This document shows, piece after piece, positions 8,701 to 16,469 of a stretch of DNA of 30,715 nt (position 1 is the first letter of the stretch; every line of letters starts with the position of its first letter). The DNA is taken from positions 1 through 30,715 of the forward strand of contig CAJLBR010000012.1 of the NCBI GenBank assembly GCA_905204915.1, read 5' to 3'. The DNA comes from an uncultured Clostridium sp. Its GTDB lineage: Bacteria > Bacillota > Clostridia > TANB77 > CAG-465. Both the position numbers and the translations under genes were made by a program. The notes under the pieces are model-generated. The model was not told where the DNA came from. It was given only the letters and a program-made list of their open reading frames with translations, and searched no databases.

Positions 8701-9313
8701 AAGGTCCTATTACATTTTCTATTTCTACTAATATATCGTTTACTCTATCTAATGTAACATTTGTATTTTCTAATTTTTTTGTTGCTTCTTCTTTTCTTGT
8801 TCTATATTTTACAATTCCGGCTGCTTCTTCAAATATATGACGTCTTTCTTCTGATTTACTTGAAAGAATCTCATCTATTTTTCCCTGACTAATTATGCTG
8901 TAACCATCTTTACCAACACCTGTATCCATAAATAATTCTTGTATATCTTTAAGTCTACATTCACTACCATTTATAAGATAATTACTTTCGCCTGTTCTAT
9001 ATATTCTACGAGTAATTACAACTTCTTTAAAATCTATTGGTAAACTCATATCTGAATTATCAAGTGTCATTGATACTTCAGCAAATCCTTGTTTCTTTCT
9101 TGCTTGTGTCCCAGCAAAAATTACATCTTCCATTTTAGATCCACGAAGAGATTTTGTACTTTGTTCACCTAAAACCCATCTTAAAGAATCAGATATATTA
9201 GATTTACCACTTCCATTTGGTCCCACAATAGTGGTAACTCCATCTAAAAATTCAATTTCTGTTTTATCCGCAAAAGACTTAAATCCTTGTAATTCTAACT
9301 TTTTTAATTGCAT
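5756..9313 (-). CDS. smc: Chromosome partition protein SMC
   Basis: The 1185-residue product has the full SMC layout and a normal length. The N-terminal ATPase lobe carries Walker A GPNGSGKSN (31-39); a long coiled coil follows (about 170-490), then the hinge (about 495-670, including the conserved GSITGGRTS near its end), a second coiled coil, and the C-terminal lobe with the ABC signature LSGGE (about 1095-1099) and Walker B ending in Asp-Glu (about 1123-1124). SMC dimers, with ScpA and ScpB, load onto and extrude DNA to compact and separate the chromosome. The ATG at 9313 was chosen: the family start MQLKKLELQGFKSF begins there and GGGAG lies just upstream, whereas the longer in-frame start at 9367 overlaps the promoter. 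It heads an operon with the 207-residue gene. Confidence 0.97.
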   Translation of the reverse strand: MQLKKLELQGFKSFADKTEIEFLDGVTTIVGPNGSGKSNISDSLRWVLGEQSTKSLRGSKMEDVIFAGTQARKKQGFAEVSMTLDNSDMSLPIDFKEVVITRRIYRTGESNYLINGSECRLKDIQELFMDTGVGKDGYSIISQGKIDEILSSKSEERRHIFEEAAGIVKYRTRKEEATKKLENTNVTLDRVNDILVEIENVIGPLEKKAETAKKYLSLRDELKSYDVHLFIKLLDDNNKNLAELDNIISDINKSIENCESSGKDFENKKNELKERIGEITLKIEETQAKFFETQNETEKINSKIKVFEAQIEYSNDNIKRLELEVKEDKEKIEILKEEINTKLKKRNSMAENKKRFEEELAEKEEELNKLTQNMDEKELEIESIKKDIDEKKEEKYNIKTSISNFYTVIDESKAQLENTLKNFDKNLTQKDSINAEKTDIYTELNSKNQNLKQAEENLDKINFKREEVLAEYDEISKKSETLKEEIMTLRSKLTYLKNLETENEGYQKSVKAVLDYAKENNLNSVYGTVASLISTNEKYEYAIEIALGGFLQNIVVETEEEAKVLVNYLKDNTLGRATFLPLNKIRKVKNDKYLNLKNADGFLGMATELVNYNDKYEDAINLALNNIAIVDNIENALNISKKFKNQIRLVTLSGELIAQTGSITGGRTSRKSTGLIGRTEKINELKRLIDKKQEKIDEIGVKFNSIDEKLKEINNEYDKLKKDEEQLKIEVATCNLKYENVKKEIEKLEKSHENYEVQKSNLELRIKENEELIETSNGKLEVLEKDINEKQDIIDEYARFNKEKQQQIDYLNEDVVNLKISLSSFDESVASIDEMKEKIEQDIVNFENLIVKKVEQSNELKSSIIDNTNEIQKLNSSIEEMQSFKGEFEKISSNLRKEKEDCDKLQEDIDKKILDNIKQIENKKSEKMKFENKKVKYDIEVQNLKTKMWEDYELTISSAKALIESLPVIDKDANIQKLADKIRKEIKDLGEVNVSAIDEYRETKERYDFITTQKKDLEETKQKLNNLISNMTTIMKQQFAKQFKVIRENFNETFKELFGGGKAELTLTDEVNILESGIDITVEPPGKKLQNMMLLSGGERALTATALLFAILKIKTPPFCILDEIEAALDDVNVQRFAEYIKKYSNKTQFIVITHRKGTMEVATCTYGVTMQEYGISKVVSMKLK

Positions 9314-9338
9314 ATTATTCTCCCTTAAATACAACAAA

Positions 9339-9367
9339 ATTATATTACAAAAATCCTTATTTATCAA
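9339..9367 (-). promoter_or_regulatory. Sigma-A promoter of smc
   Basis: On the minus strand TTGATA (9367-9362) and TATAAT (9344-9339) are separated by 17 bp, giving a short leader before the smc ATG at 9313. Confidence 0.7.
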
Positions 9368-9423
9368 GCTTTTTTTGAATAATAACTACTAAGAAACCAT
9401 ATAATCCAACAATTTTACATAAC

Positions 9424-9452
9424 TTGACAAAATTTGCAAATCATGGTATACT
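9424..9452 (+). promoter_or_regulatory. Sigma-A promoter of the Thr-rich lipoprotein gene
   Basis: TTGACA (9424-9429) and TATACT (9447-9452) are separated by 17 bp. The transcript would start near 9459, about 40 nt before the ATG at 9502. Confidence 0.75.
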
Positions 9453-9501
9453 AATCTTATACGTTATTAATATTCCTAGAGAATTCTTGAGGAGGATTTA
9501 T

Positions 9502-10263
9502 ATGAAAAAAATAAAGATTTTATCCGCTATCATGGCTCTTGCTATGATGATGACAACCTTTGCTTCTTGCGGTCAGGTCGACGAAGAACCCATTGATGGT
9601 GACGCAACTGTTGCTACTACAACTCTTGGGAACGTTACAACTACGGTTGAAACTGATGAGGTTGTATTAACCACAACTTCCGGCTCAAGCACTACTCCAA
9701 GCAACACAACCACAACTTCGAAGACATCGACTACAACAAAGAAGTCATCCACAACCACCACTACTACTTCTAAGAGCAGCAGTGCAACAACAACGACTCG
9801 GGAAAACAATAACAATTGGACTACAACCAATTACTCACCGGATCCTGAGCCACAGCCGCAGCCAACCTATACGGAGGCACCAAGACCTACACCTACGACA
9901 ACCACAAAGAAACCTGAAACTCGTCCAACAACTACTACAAAGAAACCGGCTCCAAAGCCAACAACAACTACAACTCAGGCTCCAGAACCCGCAAAGGTTT
10001 ACCCTAGATGTGATGAAGAAGCAAGTGTAGAAACATATGACAACTGCATTATAAAGGATTTAAACAATACCGGAGCAAGAATTACTGATTATAAAGTAAC
10101 AGTGATTTCTGGTAATCCTGAATTTTACCCTGATAACGCAGGAAATCTTTTCCGCATTTATTCTTTCACCGCTGGAGAAATCAAAGTGGAACTTACTTGG
10201 AACTTCCCTGAAAATGGGATCAACAATTATAAAACAACAACCAAGATAAGCTTCTACGAATAA
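9502..10263 (+). CDS. Thr-rich lipoprotein with a C-terminal beta-type domain
   Basis: A 253-residue secreted protein. The first 23 residues form a lipoprotein signal: MKK, a hydrophobic core, then the lipobox FASC with Cys23 as the lipidation site. Residues about 40-110 and 140-175 are low-complexity Thr/Ser/Lys/Pro linkers (runs of TTTT and TTTTKKP), typical of surface spacers in ruminococci. The last 75-80 residues form a compact domain with alternating hydrophobic residues and two cysteines (in PRCDEEA and DNCII) that could form a disulfide; I do not recognise its family. The ATG at 9502 has AGGAGG at 9490-9495; a longer in-frame start at 9424 is the -35 box. The gene has its own promoter and terminator, and is visibly richer in G+C and in Thr codons ending in C or G than its neighbours, which suggests transfer. 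Its role is unknown. Confidence 0.85.
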   Translation: MKKIKILSAIMALAMMMTTFASCGQVDEEPIDGDATVATTTLGNVTTTVETDEVVLTTTSGSSTTPSNTTTTSKTSTTTKKSSTTTTTTSKSSSATTTTRENNNNWTTTNYSPDPEPQPQPTYTEAPRPTPTTTTKKPETRPTTTTKKPAPKPTTTTTQAPEPAKVYPRCDEEASVETYDNCIIKDLNNTGARITDYKVTVISGNPEFYPDNAGNLFRIYSFTAGEIKVELTWNFPENGINNYKTTTKISFYE

Positions 10264-10267
10264 AAAA

Positions 10268-10302
10268 CATACCCTCGCACTAAAGTGCGGGGGTACTTTT
10301 TT
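10268..10302. terminator. Bidirectional intrinsic terminator
   Basis: An 11-bp GC-rich stem (10270-10280 with 10285-10295, one G-T pair) has a TAAA loop and a T run on each side. It separates the lipoprotein gene (plus) from the convergent PLD-like gene (minus). Confidence 0.9.
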
Positions 10303-11824
10303 ACATCATTCCATATTTTCTAGTACTAGATTTAAATTTTTGATTACAAATCTTTGACCATAATTTATACTCTTGTAAGTCCTTAGAAATTATTTCTATA
10401 TGATATACATTATCAGACAATTTAATTATTCTTGCAATATCATTTTCGTCATAATTTATTTCTTGTAATTTATTTGTTGTAAATGTTATATAAGTTTGTC
10501 CTTGTTTTTGCATAAGCTTTGCTTCTCTATCAGTATACTTTTGATTTGTCTTTGCGTCTATTATCTCAATACTTATATCTCTTACTTTATAGTTAATTCC
10601 ATCAATTTCCACATTTTTACTATCTTCATTTAATCCAAAAAATTCTGGAATCATTTGTTTTACGTAATTAGGAATTTTTAAGTTAGTTACATCTTGTCCT
10701 TTTAATGGTTTAGATGGTAATTCAAATATTAAATTAGATACATTATTTAAATTTACTTTTTTCACTTGAACTAATTCACTTTCATCGTCAAATTCATTTG
10801 ATTCTTCACTTTTTTCTTCTTTTTTATTTTCTTTTTTTGTATCCTTATCTATATCTAATTTTACATCTGCTTTAGAAAATAATAAATCTTCTATATCAAG
10901 TGTATTATTTTCATCAAACTCACTGTCTTCTAAAGTTTCATCATATAGTTCATTATCTTTATCTATAAAGCTATTTTCTTCATCTAGTTTATCAGTTATG
11001 CTATCTAAAAACTTTAAATCATCATCTTCTTGTGAACTAAGACTTTCTTCATCCACAATTATTTTTTCTTTAGAGCTCTCTTCTTTTTCAGAGCTTTTAT
11101 TTTCTTCTTTTTTACCTTCTGGTATTTCCAAACCAGAAAAATCAAAATCTATGTCTATATCGCCATCTGATAAATCAAATTTTGGAATTTCAATTTTTTC
11201 TTCCTTAGCTTCATTTTTATCATTTGCAGTTTCTTTTGATTTTCCAAGTAATTCAGATATACTTTTTACAGAATGATTATATTGTTTAGTAGAAAAAATT
11301 TCTTTACTGTCTACTAACTCATCTATTTTTGTTTTTGTTATTTTTTCAAATTTTTCTTTTGATAATTTAGAAACAATATTTTTTGTAAAATCCTTGAAAG
11401 AATCTTTATCTTCTGCCTTATTAAGGTCATATTCAATCTTTGAATATATTACAATATTATCCTTCAAATCGCTTTCAGTAATATCTGAAGCTGAATTATA
11501 CATTACTGCTTTATTTGTATACTCAAATGCTATAATATTACTCTTATATTCAATATTTTGGTTATTTGAATATACATATACATCCTTAGTATATTGTAAC
11601 ATTGTTTCTAACATACTTCTTAAAGTATGTTTTTTGTCGATTCCAACAGCAAAGACAAACTTTGCTGTTGAATCAATCATTTCTTCTTCAATTAATTTAA
11701 ATCCCTCTTCTTTTAAAGTGCCTGCTAATAAATATACTTTTTTAGGTTTCTCTTCAAAAGCTAGTTTTATACAATCAATTAAAGAATTTTTATCATTTTC
11801 TTGCATATTAAAATTTATATTCAT
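10301..11824 (-). CDS. PLD-like domain protein, probably non-catalytic (507 aa)
   Basis: Cytoplasmic protein with three visible parts. Residues about 1-135 resemble the N-terminal PLD-like module of nucleases and helicases: KPKKVYLLAGTLKEEGF, then FAVGIDKK, then AFEYTNKAVMYNSASDIT followed by LKDNIVIYSKI, where active members have HxK...GSSNLT...N-E. The His and Lys of the HKD motif are not there, so catalysis is unlikely. Residues about 190-365 are a very acidic Glu/Asp/Ser/Lys linker. Residues about 370-507 form a second folded, basic-ended domain that I cannot name. No signal peptide is seen. The ATG at 11824 was chosen because GGGAG lies 8 nt upstream; the ATG at 11839 overlaps the previous stop and has no ribosome site. 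It follows the 1390-residue surface protein with practically no gap, so the two are cotranscribed. The PLD-like call is a pattern judgement and tentative. Confidence 0.6.
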   Translation of the reverse strand: MNINFNMQENDKNSLIDCIKLAFEEKPKKVYLLAGTLKEEGFKLIEEEMIDSTAKFVFAVGIDKKHTLRSMLETMLQYTKDVYVYSNNQNIEYKSNIIAFEYTNKAVMYNSASDITESDLKDNIVIYSKIEYDLNKAEDKDSFKDFTKNIVSKLSKEKFEKITKTKIDELVDSKEIFSTKQYNHSVKSISELLGKSKETANDKNEAKEEKIEIPKFDLSDGDIDIDFDFSGLEIPEGKKEENKSSEKEESSKEKIIVDEESLSSQEDDDLKFLDSITDKLDEENSFIDKDNELYDETLEDSEFDENNTLDIEDLLFSKADVKLDIDKDTKKENKKEEKSEESNEFDDESELVQVKKVNLNNVSNLIFELPSKPLKGQDVTNLKIPNYVKQMIPEFFGLNEDSKNVEIDGINYKVRDISIEIIDAKTNQKYTDREAKLMQKQGQTYITFTTNKLQEINYDENDIARIIKLSDNVYHIEIISKDLQEYKLWSKICNQKFKSSTRKYGMM

Positions 11825-11838
11825 ACATTTTTCTCCCA

Positions 11839-14800
11839 TTATTTACTACTGTTATAAGATTTAGTATCTATATTGTACCCGTTTACATAAGTCGGATGCC
11901 ACATAGTGTAATCAATTGTTTCATTTCCTATCCATCTTAAATAAGCTGCTGGTACATTACAATTAACACATACTCTATAAATACCATATTTATCATATCC
12001 CGCTGAATGGTAAGTTCCATCTGCACTACATTTCCATCTTTCTGTAAAGTAATATTTTTCAACTTTCCAGTTACCGCTATACTGATCTTTATAAGTACCA
12101 AATTTATGACTACAAGGTCCATAAAAGTTTAATTTATCTTGATTTATTCCATTATATTCTTGATAATTTCCTACCTTATCATAAACTCTTATTTTAACAG
12201 AATATAATTTTCCTTTTGTCATAGAATAAGCGTATGACGTTTTACTAGTAGTTGCTAATTTTTTATAACTTGAATTACTAAGCCCTACTTTTCTTAATCC
12301 CTTATTATTTTCTGTTTTTACATTTGAAGCCAAGTAATATTCATATTTTTGAGTATTTACTCCACTATGTTTATCTCCTATTCCTGACAATGTAATCGTT
12401 CTAGTTGATTTGGAAACTGATTTAGTCCATGAAAAACTAAAGTTAGGTGCTTTTCTATCAATATTAATAGCTTTACTTACTACTGCAGATTCGTTTCCAA
12501 CATTATCAACTGCTTTAACATATAACGTATTTTTTCCAGTAGTAGTTGGAACTGTTGGTGCAGTATTTGACCAAGAGCCATCGTTTAATTTATATTGTAT
12601 TTTTGATACTCCACTATGACTGTCACTTTTAGATGCAGAATATTCTGCACTATAACAATAACCATTAGTTTTGCTAGTATCAATTACATCTTTACTCTTA
12701 TTTTTATATGTTACACTAAGTGAAGCTGTTGGACTTGTTCTATCTATTTTAACTTGTTTGTACTCATTTTTTACATTTCCAGCATTATCCGTTACTTTTA
12801 CATGTAGATAATAAGTCCCAGTTGTTGTTTTTTCACCAGCATCTATAGTATAAACTCCAGTAAGTCCTCCATTTGATTTAGGAGTTGCCGTTGTCCATCC
12901 ACTTGAAGGAATTGAAGCTGAAGATGTCCAACTATATTGAACTGATTTTACTCCACTTTGAGCTTCAGAAATAGTTGTACTAATTTTACCATAATATCCC
13001 CAACCTGAACTTCCTAAGTAACTTCCACTTTTACTTAACATAGTAAGAGTAAATGATATAGTTGGTTCTTGTTTATCTATATCAACAAATACTTCTGTTT
13101 CCAAGGTTTTTCCTGAAGTGGTTGTCGCAATAAATTTTATCTTTCTTTTACCACCATCTTTTATATCTTGTTCCCAAGAACTTGCAGAAGCATTCAAATC
13201 AATTGCATTATTATAATTTCCATACGACGAGTAATTACCTGATGAATTCATTTGATATTTCATGCTGCTTATACTAACGCCCTCACCTAAACCTTCAACG
13301 TTTACTTTAACTCTTATATCAGTATTAACCCAATATGGATATGTATAACTAGGGCTATCTCCTGCCATAATTTGTGTTAAGGTTGAACCACTTGTAACTT
13401 TATAAACAGCTACATTTAACTTTGGATTACTTGGATCTATCATAATTGTTTCACTTGATTTAGATGACATATTTCCTACGTTATCAACTACAGTTACAGA
13501 AGCTTTACCAGTTTGTTGTAAAGTAAGATCTGATGGACTCCAGTTTACACTTGAAACTCCTGAATGATGATCACTTGGTGAAGCACTATCTTTAAATCCT
13601 ACCTTTACATCACTTGTGTACCAATTTTGAGAATATGTTCCACTTACAACCACAATATCTGGAATAACTGGTGCAGTTCTATCAATTTTTACTTCTTTAT
13701 ATGTTGTAAATGTATTACCTGAATTATCTACTACTTTTATATGTAAATAATATGTTCCAGTTGTTGTTTGTTCTGGAATTTGATTACCAACAATATTTGT
13801 CCAATTTCCTGTTGGTGTTGAAGTTCCAGTTGACCATTGATATTGTTTTGAATTTATTCCGCTCAATGCATCAGATATATTAAATTCTTTAAGTGTTACT
13901 CTATAAGCATATCCATTAGTATTACTTACATCGTTAATTACTCCACCACTCTTATAATAATAATTAAATGAAGCATCTGCAGTCGGATTTGTTCTATCAT
14001 ATAAAACTGTGTCATTAATATTAACTGGTTTAGAAGTTACTGTATTTTTAGTTACAGTATCTCCTAAATTTCCAGTTAAATCTTTATATCCTGATATTGT
14101 ATATCCTAAATAACCTTCTTCTAAATTTGTTTCTCCGCTAGGAATTGTCATAGTTGCTGTATATTCAGAAGCTCCTGTTGCACTACTTACAAGTGTTGTT
14201 TCTCTTCCTGCAATTAATATTGTTGGAACAGTTCCTAAATTTTCACTAAATTTTACTTTTAATTTTATAACATCTGAGTTTTTAGCAAATTTTTCTCCAC
14301 CTGTAGTATTGTTACTAGTCATTTCAACGGATGTTACTTTAGGATTTTCTTTATCTATTTTTGTTTCTATTGTGTAATTAGTTTCTATTGTTTTTTCATC
14401 GTTCCAGTTATAATCTGTAAGCGCTTTATCATTTATTTTTCTTTCTGGAACTTTTATTGAAACTTTTCCTGATTCACTTGTAAATCCTGTTAAAGTTAAA
14501 ATAAAGTTTATAGTATTTCCAGAAGTACTAGTAGTTAATGTTTTTTGAAGTGTATTTACTTCATTTCCATTTAACATTAAAGTTATATCTTCTGCTTTTA
14601 AATATGATGTATTTATATTTAAATCAGTAGCTTTGAATTCTATAGTTACTTTATCATTTGTATCAGTAACAACAGCATTTTGGCTATTACCGTTATACTT
14701 TCCTGTCACAAATGATAGCTCAGGTTTTATTGTATCAGCTGTTATTCTATTTCCGCCTAGAACAACATCCCTGTCATAATATCTATTATTTACAATTGCT

Positions 14801-16011
14801 AAACTTCCATTATCTCCATCTTGGATAGTATAATTATAAACTATTTTATTTGATGATGAATTAACGGCTGTAGCAGTTCTTGTTGTACCATTACCAAAGT
14901 TAATATTTAATGTTGGAGCAGCAAGTGGTTTTTGACCTGTAAATATAGCTTCAATATTTATTATAGAACCTGCTTTATATATATTAGTATCCGGAGATGT
15001 TACTCTAACATCAACGGCTGTATCAGTTCTAACAATTACTTTTCCATATTTTCCAGATGGTGTTTCATTTCCGGCATTATCTCTTGCCTTTGACCACACT
15101 TCTTTTACATTATCTTCAATCATTATAGCTGCATCGTACTTTTTCCAGCTAGCGCCATAATCTGTACTATAATAAACACTATTAATTCCAGAATCAGCAT
15201 CTTGAGCTCCTGACAATGTAATTTGTATTTCACTACCAATTTTACCAGTTATTATATTGGGTGCTGTTGGAGCTATTTTATCTATTTTTACAACATAATC
15301 TTCTACAAAATCTATAGGTTCTAAAGTAGAATCGCTAGATGATTTTGCAACTCCCTTTATTTTTGCTATTCTTGTAGTATTAGAAGCAGTAGAAATAGTA
15401 AATGCTGAAGTATAATTCATATAGTCAGATGAATCAATGCTATAAATATAATTATTATACTTTGCCTTTAAATCTTGAGCATTAGTATCATCAACTCTAA
15501 TACTTACATCTTGATTTGTCCATGTGTAACTTTCAATTTCTTGTGATCCAATAGATCCTTTAAAATAAAAGCCACCTCTTTTTGGTGAGTAATCATCACA
15601 TGAATCTACGACTGCAGCAATTTCTTTAGCCCATATTTTTTCTTCATCAGACATTCCTTTATCAATAAAGACTAAATCTCCATTACATATTTCAACTATA
15701 CCATTTAGTATACTTTTATCAATAGAGTTAATCCATTTTTTTAATTCTTCCTCATTGTCATATGAAACGTTAACATTAATATTAGCTTTGTTATCCTCTT
15801 GTTTCATTTCTGTTTTTTTCATTGCCAGTTCCTCTTGTAACGTTCTAAAATCAGACTTAAATACATTCTCTGATGCACCTTTTCTTGGATCATTTTTATC
15901 TAAACTTAGCAAAACAGCCGAAATTAAAATAACAGCTACTATAATAGTTATTACTAACACTATAAGAGAAATTCCTCTATTCTTCATTTTATTGTCAACT
16001 AACTGTTTCAT
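11839..16011 (-). CDS. Giant pilin-like surface protein with Ig-like repeats and a Cys/His C-terminus
   Basis: A 1390-residue protein. Its start (KNRGISLIVLVITIIVAVIL, about residues 9-28) is a type III (prepilin-like) signal: a short basic stretch, Gly, then one long hydrophobic helix, but Glu at mature position 5 is absent. A short coiled segment follows, then from about residue 150 to 1290 a chain of bacterial Ig-like domains with recurring phrases such as VDNxGN and VKIDRTAP, often preceded by a TTGTYYLHVK-like strand. The last 91 residues carry Cys1300, Cys1328, Cys1348 and Cys1351 plus several His, suggesting a small metal- or disulfide-held domain. No LPXTG signal is seen. GGAGG lies 8 nt before the ATG at 16011; an in-frame ATG at 16032 has no ribosome site. 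The likely role is a cell-surface or extracellular stalk or adhesin; the ligand is unknown. The PLD-like gene follows directly. Confidence 0.85.
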   Translation of the reverse strand: MKQLVDNKMKNRGISLIVLVITIIVAVILISAVLLSLDKNDPRKGASENVFKSDFRTLQEELAMKKTEMKQEDNKANINVNVSYDNEEELKKWINSIDKSILNGIVEICNGDLVFIDKGMSDEEKIWAKEIAAVVDSCDDYSPKRGGFYFKGSIGSQEIESYTWTNQDVSIRVDDTNAQDLKAKYNNYIYSIDSSDYMNYTSAFTISTASNTTRIAKIKGVAKSSSDSTLEPIDFVEDYVVKIDKIAPTAPNIITGKIGSEIQITLSGAQDADSGINSVYYSTDYGASWKKYDAAIMIEDNVKEVWSKARDNAGNETPSGKYGKVIVRTDTAVDVRVTSPDTNIYKAGSIINIEAIFTGQKPLAAPTLNINFGNGTTRTATAVNSSSNKIVYNYTIQDGDNGSLAIVNNRYYDRDVVLGGNRITADTIKPELSFVTGKYNGNSQNAVVTDTNDKVTIEFKATDLNINTSYLKAEDITLMLNGNEVNTLQKTLTTSTSGNTINFILTLTGFTSESGKVSIKVPERKINDKALTDYNWNDEKTIETNYTIETKIDKENPKVTSVEMTSNNTTGGEKFAKNSDVIKLKVKFSENLGTVPTILIAGRETTLVSSATGASEYTATMTIPSGETNLEEGYLGYTISGYKDLTGNLGDTVTKNTVTSKPVNINDTVLYDRTNPTADASFNYYYKSGGVINDVSNTNGYAYRVTLKEFNISDALSGINSKQYQWSTGTSTPTGNWTNIVGNQIPEQTTTGTYYLHIKVVDNSGNTFTTYKEVKIDRTAPVIPDIVVVSGTYSQNWYTSDVKVGFKDSASPSDHHSGVSSVNWSPSDLTLQQTGKASVTVVDNVGNMSSKSSETIMIDPSNPKLNVAVYKVTSGSTLTQIMAGDSPSYTYPYWVNTDIRVKVNVEGLGEGVSISSMKYQMNSSGNYSSYGNYNNAIDLNASASSWEQDIKDGGKRKIKFIATTTSGKTLETEVFVDIDKQEPTISFTLTMLSKSGSYLGSSGWGYYGKISTTISEAQSGVKSVQYSWTSSASIPSSGWTTATPKSNGGLTGVYTIDAGEKTTTGTYYLHVKVTDNAGNVKNEYKQVKIDRTSPTASLSVTYKNKSKDVIDTSKTNGYCYSAEYSASKSDSHSGVSKIQYKLNDGSWSNTAPTVPTTTGKNTLYVKAVDNVGNESAVVSKAINIDRKAPNFSFSWTKSVSKSTRTITLSGIGDKHSGVNTQKYEYYLASNVKTENNKGLRKVGLSNSSYKKLATTSKTSYAYSMTKGKLYSVKIRVYDKVGNYQEYNGINQDKLNFYGPCSHKFGTYKDQYSGNWKVEKYYFTERWKCSADGTYHSAGYDKYGIYRVCVNCNVPAAYLRWIGNETIDYTMWHPTYVNGYNIDTKSYNSSK

Positions 16012-16035
16012 ATAAAACCTCCACATATACAAATT

Positions 16036-16064
16036 ATGATATACTAAATGAAAACTTTTTTCAA
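16036..16064 (-). promoter_or_regulatory. Probable promoter of the pilin-like/PLD-like operon
   Basis: On the minus strand TTGAAA (16064-16059) and TATCAT (16041-16036) are separated by 17 bp, just upstream of the GGAGG and ATG at 16011. The -10 box is weaker than others in the window. Confidence 0.5.
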
Positions 16065-16072
16065 TACTTTTA

Positions 16073-16094
16073 ACGTATTTTTGTACGTATTTTT
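16073..16094. repeat. 10-bp direct repeat upstream of the pilin-like operon
   Basis: ACGTATTTTT occurs at 16073-16082 and again at 16085-16094, two bases apart. It lies 9-30 bp upstream of the -35 box, where an activator could bind. No regulator is identified. Confidence 0.4.
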
Positions 16095-16116
16095 ATAAAA
16101 TATACTTAAGCAAAAA

Positions 16117-16151
16117 ATAAGGCATATAAGACAAAAACCTATATACCTTTG
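16117..16151 (-). terminator. Intrinsic terminator after the first holin-like gene
   Basis: A 12-bp imperfect stem (16119-16130 with 16138-16149) is followed on the minus strand by ATTTTTTG. It separates the holin-like genes from the pilin-like operon downstream. Confidence 0.7.
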
Positions 16152-16155
16152 CTTT

Positions 16156-16401
16156 TTATTTTATTAATTTTGATAAGTTACTAAATATATCATATGCCCC
16201 ACCAGTTCCAAGACTAGTAATAAGAATTTTAACATCGAAATCTTTCGATATTAAATAGTATATTATTGCAGAAATTATCCCGATTAGCAAATTTTGTATT
16301 GGTATTAATTTATCATTAAACTTGTCTACTCTTTTTGCGACTAATCCACATACAAAAGTCACTACTATAGTAACCAAAGTGATTATAGTTGATATTTCCA
16401 A
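16156..16401 (-). CDS. Holin-like small membrane protein, copy A
   Basis: A protein of about 81 residues with two or three membrane segments: an N-terminal helix (IITLVTIVVTFVCGLVA), a basic turn (KRVDKFNDK), then LIPIQNLLIGIISAIIYYLI and a hydrophobic stretch ending in GTGGAYDIFSNLSKL. The IPIQNLLIG segment and the GGAYDIF-type tail match what I know of Hol44-type (phage holin 5 superfamily) proteins, which form membrane holes for release of endolysins or, in some clostridia, of toxins. The start was set at the TTG at 16401 because GAGG lies 8 nt upstream, exactly as in the sister copy; the in-frame GTG at 16410 is part of that ribosome site. Copy B lies directly upstream. No endolysin gene is adjacent. 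Confidence 0.75.
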   Translation of the reverse strand: MEISTIITLVTIVVTFVCGLVAKRVDKFNDKLIPIQNLLIGIISAIIYYLISKDFDVKILITSLGTGGAYDIFSNLSKLIK

Positions 16402-16430
16402 AGATTTCACCTCATTTCTTTGGTCACTAT

Positions 16431-16461
16431 ATTATATGAAAATTTATATAAAACTCTACAA
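16431..16461 (-). promoter_or_regulatory. Possible promoter of holin-like copy A
   Basis: A perfect TATAAT (16436-16431) has TTGTAG (16461-16456) 19 bp upstream. The same -10 box and the following GTGACCAAAG-type leader recur before copy B, so each copy probably has its own weak promoter. Confidence 0.4.
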
Positions 16462-16469
16462 TAAAATAA

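Noticed and set aside
9573..9830. Val-rich open frame opposite the lipoprotein gene
   Set aside because: It is the complement of ACA/ACT-rich Thr codons, which read as Val codons on the other strand; no ribosome site.
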